Shown piece by piece: positions 56,588 through 64,000 of a stretch of DNA of 64,000 bases. The position numbers and the translations under genes were made by a program. Origin of the DNA: Kingdonia uniflora (lineage: Eukaryota; Streptophyta; Magnoliopsida; Ranunculales; Circaeasteraceae); the NCBI GenBank assembly GCA_014058105.1, contig JACGCM010000669.1:1488001-1552000 (forward strand), read 5' to 3'. The notes under the pieces are model-generated. The model ran no database searches. It was given only the letters and a program-made list of their open reading frames with translations, and was not told the origin of the DNA. Numbering within the stretch: position 1 is the first letter of the stretch; every line of letters starts with the position of its first letter.

Positions 56588-57610
56588 ATCTTGCACGTGT
56601 TTATGAAATTCAGTGTCGTCCAGAAATTTTTCACTATAGCCCTGATCTTGCTCGAGGTTTATTTTCCTTTTTATCTTCTAGTCCGCGTACCAGTAATTAT
56701 GTCCCTCCTAAGGTTTCGCGGGCCTATGGGGCTGGGGCCATAGGACGTAATGCAGGCCCTAACGCTTAATCGCATGCTTCTTTGCGCTCTTCCCCAATTA
56801 CTTGACAGTGCTCCCCAGTAGAGTGTACAAGGGTCCCTTGATCTAGCTTTTGATTCCTAAGCGTTGCTTTCCCCTGGGTGGGCAAGGCATCGACCTACGC
56901 GGTCTATAAAGTTGTGCGTAGTAGGAGTTCTATTTTGACTCAGCAAATAGAAGAAGGCTAGGGCTTTAATTTAAGGCAGCAGGTTCTCGAAAAAGTGAGG
57001 CCTCTCCTTGCCGCCGCCGCCAGTTGGCCATTTCAAGCCCCTTCGCATTAGCTCTGGCGCCCCAATCAGATCTCACATAAACGCCTCCAGCACATGTCTT
57101 AGTCTGACACTATCGATGCCTTTCTCCACACTTTCTATAGACATTACCGCGACATCATGTCGCATGAGACTCTTTGGTTGTATCGGTGAACCAGCAACCA
57201 AATCAGCCATATTTCACACTCTATAGACAGACGCACTACCTCTCGCTTTTTCCAGCCTTCTATCAGTGAAAAAGCGTCGAGATCGAAAGTCTAAACTCCT
57301 CAGTGCGAGAAGTTTCTGAAGGTTTGGCTAGGGATACAAACTAAAAGCGTTGGTATGGCTATAGACACATGTGTCAAATAAGGAAGGAAAACCGTGGCCT
57401 AATAGAATTGGGTACAACTAAGCGTTGCTAGCGTCTAGAGTTAAGTGTGCTTCGGGATTTGGAGTGGTCCTAGCTTTTTCCAACTTTAGCTCAGCGGCAC
57501 GACAACAGGAAGGTCGTAAGGCCGGCAAGAGGCCCTAGCCACCCGGACAGGCGTGTAACAGGCTGCTGTAGGCTGCAGGAGGAATGAAGTTTCGTGCGTT
57601 GTGCTATCTG
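56588..57610. other. GC-rich island, possible organelle-derived (mitochondrial) insertion
   Basis: About 1 kb with clearly higher GC than the surrounding intron and no TE motif, for example GTTTCGCGGGCCTATGGGGC, GGTGGGCAAGGCATCGACCT and TGCCGCCGCCGCCAGTTGGC. The texture resembles plant mitochondrial intergenic DNA. I could not tie it to a named mitochondrial gene, so the origin is inferred from composition only. The sequence CTATAGACATTACCGCGACA here resembles AATAGACATTACCACTACCA in the second island at about 60,135. Confidence 0.42.
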
Positions 57611-57779
57611 CCGTCGTTTTGGTTTGAGTGTGCACTTCGTGCCAAGCAACACTTCAGGAGCAAGAAGCTAACAGAGAATAAGCATCTCGTGGCAAGCAAT
57701 TTTTAGGTTTTATACATTTCAGTTGTGGTTTTTATTCTCTCCAACAGGACTACACAGTAAATACCTACCATGCTTTTTT

Positions 57780-58230
57780 TTGTGCTATCGAGAAAAATTC
57801 CAGCGTGCCTTTCATGCCACACTCGTAATGATCATCAATCATCATAAGTTTGTATTGAAGATATAGTGGCTCATAGTCCACTAGAAGTTGTATAACTTCC
57901 ACCTATGGCTTAACTTTATCAAACTATCGTATAAAGTTTTTCTACCTATATTCAACTATAATCAGGCTTTATAATTAGGTATTTTGTTGATCATTGTAAT
58001 AATTAGACTTTATAAATGCCACCTCTATCGACAACTGCATTTTCACTATTATCACAAAAATTTGCAGTATGCAATTTATGATGCACTCATAATGATCATC
58101 AATCATTATCAAGTTTGAGGGGGCTATTAAAGATATATTGATCCATAGTCCATTAGGTAGTATAGTTATAACTTCCAGTTATGGTTTAAACACCTCAGAA
58201 TGTTTTACTACCTATATACAAGTTTACACA
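57780..58230. repeat. Duplicated LTR-like segment in LRR intron 3
   Basis: Two diverged copies (about 57,800-57,960 and 58,065-58,225) share ATGATCATCAATCAT, AGTTTG...ATTGAAGATATA or TTAAAGATATATTG, CATAGTCCA and TATAACTTCCA.TTATGG. The text resembles the polypurine/LTR start of a copia family ('TTTGAGGGGGCTATTAAAGATAT'). No coding part is attached. Confidence 0.5.
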
Positions 58231-58630
58231 AGTACCAGTTCATTTAACTTTAATTTCCGCTAGAATACACTTCTCGTTCCTTGAGATCTATCTTTGTTTA
58301 TGGTTTTATAAATGTAATCTTTATGGATGTTACAAGCTTACAAGAGAGCAAGATACCTCGTCTCCCTACCATCGCTCTCGTCCCTTCTCTATCTATCTTT
58401 CCTCTTCTCCTCCTTGTCCTTCCCCTTACTTATTCTTCATCATCACAGCTAGATCTACTGCCGCTACTGCCACCACCACAAAGGAAAGTCCGGTCGCTTC
58501 CACACCACTAACTGTAATACTAGTTGCCAGGAATTTTACATATTCTCCATATTTTTCCAGAAACGAAATAAAAAGAGTCAATACCTAACTACCAGGCCTA
58601 TCTATGGTGACGCCTTTATTGTTTGAAAAT
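58231..58630. other. Intron 3 of the LRR gene, no gene recognised
   Basis: No recognisable gene. Includes a CT-rich stretch at 58,370-58,440. Confidence 0.45.
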
Positions 58631-58638
58631 GGCAAGAT

Positions 58639-59658
58639 TAGGGCTGTACAAAGTTCGGTTTGGTCCGGTTAAGACCCCAAACCATAAACCGAACTGCAAA
58701 ACCGGTTTTTCCGTTTTAAAGAACCGAACCGGTCAAAATGAGAACCGGCCAAAAACAAAACCGAATTATCCGGTTCGGTTCGGGTTTTGCTTTCGATTTC
58801 TTCGACAAAAAGAAAGATTTTGGAGGATCTCAATTCTCTATCCTTCAAGCGCCATTATCACTATCACGTCTTTTTTGCAAACAATGTGAATCGAAAGAGG
58901 AGAACCGAAGGTGAAATTCAATAGTTGATGCCTCATTCAAAGATGCCAACTTAGATCTACCAGTAAATGTTGGTCCAAGTAAAGCTCATGTAAAATACAA
59001 CCTCCAATAGTTGATAATAAAACCCAACCCACAAATAATAAGTCATAAACCATAGTGTTACCCAGCCCAGCCCAACCCAGTGTCTCCTAAATCTCCTCAA
59101 ACCCAAGTCTAACCCTAAACAACATAGTGCTGTCGATGATAATTAGGTATTTCATTTTACCGAGTAACAAGAGTAAATGCATCTAAGCCTTGTAATGATG
59201 AATATCATTATAATCAAGAGAACCCAATGACGGTGTAGATGAGCCCATACCACCCACTAATGGCTTTAGAGTTTATCTTGAACTTCCCTGGTGATAGGAG
59301 GTTGGATTAGATATGCACTTGAGATTGGAGTTGATCTTAAATTTCAGATCACACCGCATGGAGAGTTGAGATCTTCACTAGGCACCAGCAAATACAGAAG
59401 AGAGGAGACTTTTGTTTTTGGAAAGTTGAAGAGAGAGAGAGAAAAGAGAACAAACTTTGAGAGGCGAGCCACAAAGATATACTTGTTTTATATACTCGGT
59501 GCGGTTCGGTTTTAACCGATAACCCCATTTTGAAAACCGAAACCGAACCGAGGTTATCGGTTTTTGCACTTTTAAAACCGAAAACCGAACCGGGTCTAAT
59601 ACAAACCGGTAAAAACCACCGGTTCGGTTTGGTTTCTCGATTTCTTTGTACAGCCCTA
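58639..59658. mobile_element. Non-autonomous hAT element with 8-bp target duplication
   Basis: Inverted ends TAGGGCTGTACAAAG / CTTTGTACAGCCCTA match perfectly. They are flanked by GGCAAGAT on both sides (58,631-58,638 and 59,659-59,666). Both subterminal regions are packed with CCGGTT/AACCGG and CGGTTCGGTT repeats, typical of plant hAT families. The 1-kb interior has no transposase. It sits in intron 3 of the LRR gene. Confidence 0.93.
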
Positions 59659-59666
59659 GGCAAGAT

Positions 59667-59989
59667 AGAAAGAGAGGTGTAGATTTTTTAGGTGGCATAA
59701 TTGAATGAAGACCATTTGGTGTCATGCCAGAATATCAAAATCTAAATGTCGATTAAGAAGAAATGAATGCGCCCAAAAAGATCACGAACTTTCATGTGAT
59801 GCCAGTAATCAAATGAATTCTCTAATTAACTTAAAATAGACTCATGTGTCCCTACAAATGTTTCACGCTTTATAATCTATCGAGCTTCTCAATAACATAA
59901 ACTGATAACCACAGACTTTTTATGTGCCCTAATTTTGCCCTCTATCAACTGTTAACTAGAGTTGAAGCAGGACTCTTAATGGTGAATAA
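59667..59989. other. Intron 3 of the LRR gene, no gene recognised
   Basis: AT-rich sequence without features. Confidence 0.5.
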
Positions 59990-60350
59990 CTGCTTTACCA
60001 ACAACATAGTGGCATGTAGATTTCGGTAGTCGAACGCTTTTGAGGCCCCTACGCTCATGCCTCGGTTCTGGATTGCCTCAACGCCGTGAAACCTATCATT
60101 AATTGTCGGCTATAGTAGTGCATGGCCCTTTTTAATAGACATTACCACTACCAACGCTACTCGGTAAAGAATCAAAATCTGACTATTCCTTTCGTTAGGC
60201 AGCCTAATAGGTATGGCTAGGACAGGTAGGGAAGCGGCTAGTCGTCAAGGCGGGATTCTAGGAATACTTATCTTCGAGAGGAGGTTGTTCCAACACCGAC
60301 ATGTCAGAAAAGAGTGCTTATGTGGTACAAACGACTAGAGTTGGGAAACA
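59990..60350. other. Second GC-richer island, possible organelle-derived DNA
   Basis: About 350 bp with raised GC, e.g. GAGGCCCCTACGCTCATGCC and CGGCTAGTCGTCAAGGCGGG, unlike its surroundings and similar in texture to 56,588-57,610. No gene identified. Confidence 0.35.
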
Positions 60351-60589
60351 AATTTGTTAAACTAAGCGCATACTCTGAAAGCAAATAACTTAGGCAAACA
60401 TTGGATAATTACTTCAGTTGATTTCTTTCGTGAAGTATATATTCATAAATAAAAAATACACACAATTAGCTTCATTAGCTTCAGGTTATACAAATTTTGG
60501 GTATTGCTGCAAGGATGAGAAGTCCTGAGCAGATTAAATCTTGTGTATGGATCCCCCCATGAAACAAGAGTAATGTTATGATAGTACTT
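60351..60589. other. Intron 3 of the LRR gene, unassigned
   Basis: AT-rich, nothing recognised. Confidence 0.45.
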
Positions 60590-61187
60590 ATACTGGCAAC
60601 CCAGGCACAGGTGGCAATAGAGCTGTGTTCAGAAATAATAATGGTAATGGCATGCAGACTGTATGGCTGTCGTTGAAGGTCTGGCTAAGGCTATACAGAT
60701 GGGTATTGAAAATGTATGGGTAACCTCAGATTCTGAAGCTACAGTTCAAACTTTCAACAGTGACAAAGTTTCTTGGCCGTTAGCCCCTCCATGGGAGAAA
60801 GTGAAGACTGGATTTAGAAGATTAAAAATTACGTCAATTTGGAGATAGATGAATTTCTTCGCAGATTGTGCAGCTAAGAGAGGCAGCAGGTTACAAGCTA
60901 ACTCAATGGAGTGGCATATTAGAAAACCTACTTTTATGGATACAATAAGACTCCTTCCAAAGAGTATTTTAGATTTTCTTGATTTTAAATGTATTTTTTG
61001 CTAGAAGCTGCAAATGATTGGAGCGTTTAGGGTGCCAACCTAGTTGGGATGTCATGTCCTTTAACTAATGATGCATTTGCTTTTACTTCTTTTCTTTTCT
61101 TTTTGGATTTTAAGCTTTTTTGCACTTCCACTCTTGTACATTTTATTCAAAATTCATAATAAACTGGCTAACCTTGCAAAAAAAAAA
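60590..61187 (+). mobile_element. LINE 3' end with RNase H tail and poly(A)
   Basis: The plus strand encodes the end of an RNase H domain: 'MAVVEGLAKAIQMGIENVWV', 'DSEATVQTFNSDKVSWPLAP', then 'FFADCAAKRGSRLQANSMEW' after one stop. An AATAAA signal at 61,158 precedes a 10-base A-run at 61,178-61,187. It is 5'-truncated and sits in LRR intron 3, about 70 bp from the exon 3 donor. Confidence 0.8.
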
Positions 61188-61259
61188 CATTATCACATAA
61201 AAATGAGGGAAACAAAACACTGTTGGCTTGCCTTGCAACAAAAAAAAAAAATTACTCAC

Positions 61260-61691
61260 AGTAAGCTTCGAAAGACCTTCAATTCCTTTCAAACTCTTTA
61301 GCTTGTTTTGCGACACCGACAACCACTTCAAATTAACACATGACCCTAACCCCTAAACACCAATAACAAAAAACTCAAAACCAACCAATTTCTTCCATTT
61401 CAACTAAAACTGAGGAAAAAAACAACAATAATCAATTCAAAACTACCTCAATTGATGAAAGAATGTTGAATCCAAGGTCAAGTCTCTCCAAGTTCTTGAA
61501 ATCAACCAAACACGAGACCTGCAATACCAAATTGTTATCAGTAACAATTGGAATCAAAGAGATGAGAATTGGAAGAGTGAGGAGAGGTTTACATCAGAGA
61601 GAGCTCTTTGATTGAGTGCTAGAGCTGTAATGGTGGAAGTCTCCCGGCTCTTGTTCTCATGTAGTATTTGTTGTGTGGTTGAAGGTGCCAT
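61260..61691 (-). CDS. SDS22-like leucine-rich repeat protein, exons 1-3
   Basis: Exon 1 61,691-61,593 (33 codons, MAPSTTQQILHENKSRETST...LNQRALSD), exon 2 61,518-61,447 ('VSCLVDFKNLERLDLGFNIL') and exon 3 61,352-61,260 ('SCVNLKWLSVSQNKLKSLKG'). All lie on whole-codon borders with GT donors and AG acceptors. They correspond residue by residue to the N-terminus and first LRRs of At5g22320. The start is the first ATG of the exon and matches the family start. Joined to exons 4-10 at 49,434-53,017 the protein has about 430 residues with no stop or frameshift. Between exon 3 and exon 4 lies an 8.2-kb intron holding at least five repeats. A copia LTR ends 175 bp upstream of this start. Confidence 0.9.
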
Positions 61692-61865
61692 TTTTATCTT
61701 TTTCCTTTTCTTTTTTTTCTTTTTTTTTTTTTCTGTCCTTAAAACCCAACAAACATTTGCAGCAGAGAAGGTTGAGACTAAGCTGCTAGAGCGTGAGCAT
61801 CACTCTTACAAGTTCTACTCATCTAAGAAAATGGAAGTCGCTAAAACGTGATGATACAAAAAATG
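61692..61865 (-). promoter_or_regulatory. Short 5' flank of the LRR gene
   Basis: Only 174 bp separate the start codon from the copia LTR. The stretch contains a long A/G run (poly-T/C on the plus strand, 61,700-61,735). I see no TATA box, so the promoter may be TATA-less or supplied by the LTR. Confidence 0.5.
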
Positions 61866-62678
61866 TGTTGGTAAAAATATAAATTATAACAGAATAATAG
61901 AACTTGAGTACTCTTAAAATTGGAGAGTAATTCCACTAGAAGGATAGAAACTGCTAGAGACACAGATCACACTCTCTTTAAGAAACTTTTTCTAATCTGC
62001 TCAAGTTGTTCAGGCAATAGCGACCAGTAGTCTCCCCATGATATAACTAGCTTTCGAAGCGCTACAACAGAGAATGAAGAGAACTATGTGTACCAATGCA
62101 TCGTCGTTCTCTTAATTGGAGTAAATCGAAAAATCAGAAAATGAGAGAGAGAGAGAAAAAAAAAAAAAAAACTCACAGGTCCTTATATAGCCAAATACTA
62201 AAACGTTTTTGAGTTAATGAAAATAAAATGTACGACGTAATTAGCAGTCAAAAATAGGTAAAACGTTTGCAGCGGTCAAAAACGGCTAGCTAATTAAATA
62301 CGAATACAAAAAACGTTTTTATAACGACTAGTTTTTATTTAAGTTAAGACCAAATAATTTGTCACCAAAAATATTAGATAAACCCAAAGCCCAAGCCCCA
62401 GAGTTAGGAAGAGCCAATTGCCCAAATTCGAACCCGACCCCGCCCGCCTGAGGGATGTCAAAGAGTGTCAAGGGTGTAAAATACATTCACACACTCACAC
62501 ACACATATACCTTCCCTCTACAGTACACTTGTACAATCACATAGTATGTACCTTTGGTAATATTTCAAATTGTAAGCTTTTATCTCGCCCATGCGGGACT
62601 AAAGCAAATAGATAAGTTCGGAGTTAAAGGGTTTTTCTTAATTTTATAATAAATATTTTAATTACATAAAATTCAGCA
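61866..62678 (-). repeat. 3' LTR of a copia element, adjacent to the LRR gene
   Basis: On the minus strand it starts TGCTGAATTTTATG right after a polypurine tract (AAGTGGGGAA) and ends TTTTTACCAACA, giving 813 bp with TG/CA ends. A CTATATAAGG TATA box lies at 62,181-62,190 in the sense of the element, followed by a T/CT-rich start region. The LTR points towards the LRR gene. Confidence 0.82.
62181..62190 (-). promoter_or_regulatory. TATA box of the copia LTR
   Basis: CTATATAAGG on the minus strand. About 490 bp separate it from the LRR start codon, with no intervening terminator identified. Confidence 0.65.
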
Positions 62679-64000
62679 ATTCCCCACTTATAAATTTTGA
62701 CGAGAAGAAGAAAAAAGATCAGTGTCGAAAAAGAGATATAGAGCTACGCATAAGCAAAGGTGTCCTGAGACTTGAACCTTTACATAGTAGACAATCCCCA
62801 AAGTAGGGAATAATGAGTGATCTGAGTCTTGAACTCATTATTCAATTTTCTACAGTGAAGGAATACCACACATGGTTCTATTAGGTGCATATTCCAAAAT
62901 AGCTAGCACATTACGACCTTGTGCTTCATCCTAGTATAGGTGAAGGCTCTAGAGAATTCAACCCAATTCTCATAGGAAACAGCCCCACTTCCATAATCAC
63001 CTTCGTGAGACTATCAATAATATTTTTGTAGCGAGGCACCCCACTCAAATGAGCTATAGTTCTCATTAAGATTTAAGAAAAAAAACTCAACCTAACTATC
63101 GCTATAAGAATATCATACATTTATACACACCAGGATGAACTATGAGTTGTTAGCTCAAAAGTTGCATGATCCTCTATATCAATATGTGGTTTGTTTTTCC
63201 CATTGAACCCAATTCTTGGGATCTCCAGCCATATAGATTGAGTTTCCCCTACATGCGATTCTTAAACGGGTTTAAGTCCTATATATCGTTATCGTTGTGT
63301 TCCAAACCTTGTTTCGAGACAGTCCTCTCATCAAAGGATCTGCAAAGTTATTTTCCGATCTTATGTAGTTCACTCTGACCGCACTCAACGTGAAAAATTC
63401 TCTCATCGCATTGTGTTTGCGATGAATCAACTTCTTACTGTTATAATAACGATTTTGTACTGGTGTTATCGCAACAGTGTTATCACAGTGAACTAGAATC
63501 GGCGACAAAGGCCTACTCCATAAAGGAATTTAAGACAAAAAGTTTTTCAACCAACATGACTCCTCACTAGCTGTAGTTAGTGCAACTAACTTAGACTCTA
63601 CAGTCGACTGAGCTAGTATTGTCTGTTTCTTGGACCTCCAAGAAACCGACGCCCCAGGAATACTAAAGATGTACCCATTGGTAACTCTGGAATCATTTAA
63701 AAATAAGTTTAAGTCAGCATCGCTAAATCCCCTAAAGACTGCGGGAAACCTCTGATAATGTAAACCCAAGTTCATGGTCCTTTTAAGGTACCACATAACT
63801 CTATCAATAATACTCCAGTGCTCCAAACCTGGGTTACCCGTAAATCTGCATAGTACTCCTACAACATAAGCTATATTAGGTATAGTGTTGTCAGTAGCAT
63901 ACCTAAGACTACCAATAATACTAAAGTATTATTGCCTCACAGGATTACCCAGGTTCTTTAAAAACTTAACATGAGGGTCACTCTACAAGCAGGTTAACTA
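62679..64000 (-). mobile_element. Ty1/copia 3' part (RT end and RNase H), running off the window
   Basis: The minus strand reads from the window edge through the RT end ('YATDNT', 'LEHWSIIDRVMWYLKRTMNL'), RNase H ('VSWRSKKQTILAQSTVESKL', 'ILVHCDNTVAI', 'KLIHRKHNAMREFF', 'YIRSENNFADPLMRGLS'), then about 590 bp of non-coding sequence with a polypurine tract before the LTR. Frames are broken around 63,510-63,530 and near the edge. The normal H-I-...-R-H motif is altered to 'LIHRKHN'. The 5' part lies beyond the window. Confidence 0.88.

Noticed and set aside
56331..56606. 91-codon frame with a hydrophobic stretch, signal-peptide-like
   Set aside because: No homology recognised, CT-rich composition explains the Leu/Ser/Phe content, and it lies in the LRR intron next to a compositional boundary.

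Overview
This window is nuclear DNA from a flowering plant, probably a eudicot. The evidence is AT-rich sequence, spliced genes with GT-AG introns, plant-type families (F-box, PPR, BRCT, plant mobile domain, SDS22-like LRR) and dense nested transposable elements. I cannot name the species. No tRNA, rRNA or CRISPR array was seen.

Left part (1-19 kb): a split minus-strand gene encodes an MDC1/PTIP-like BRCT DNA-repair protein. Its 5' exons are at 11.56-11.97 kb and the main exons at 2.48-5.50 kb. A 6-kb intron between them holds a hAT remnant, a copia tail and two LINE pieces. The terminal exon is not visible. About 70 bp upstream of its ATG sits a complete 6.4-kb PIF/Harbinger element (12,042-18,443) with matched inverted ends and a TAA target duplication. 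It carries its two usual genes plus a third, plant-mobile-domain (PMD) gene. A CG-rich palindrome built on ACCGCGCGGT or a close variant lies 97-131 bp before each of the three starts.

Middle (19-47 kb): a GH38 alpha-mannosidase pseudogene is interrupted by a second, decayed PMD gene. It is followed by a truncated minus-strand copia element, an SDH1 C-terminal fragment, a copia element whose left LTR is separated from its body by a PPR pseudogene, a CACTA-like end inserted in another copia remnant, and a hAT element (42,883-47,091). The hAT has a perfect 8-bp target duplication, CCGTTATAACGG-rich ends and an internal 143-bp tandem array.

Right part (47-64 kb): two apparently intact genes converge. 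One is a single-exon F-box gene (47,898-48,941, +). The other is a ten-exon LRR gene (61,691-49,434, -) whose exons splice in frame into about 430 residues despite an 8.2-kb intron. That intron holds LINE tails, a 189-bp hairpin tandem repeat, GC-rich islands and a 1-kb non-autonomous hAT with an 8-bp target duplication. A copia LTR in the same orientation ends 175 bp upstream of the LRR start codon and could act as its promoter.

The host genes are a minority of the sequence. Most of the window is layered transposons of at least five superfamilies (LINE, Ty1/copia, PIF/Harbinger, hAT, CACTA-like). The most unusual object is the three-gene Harbinger-PMD element with its repeated palindromic promoter motif.
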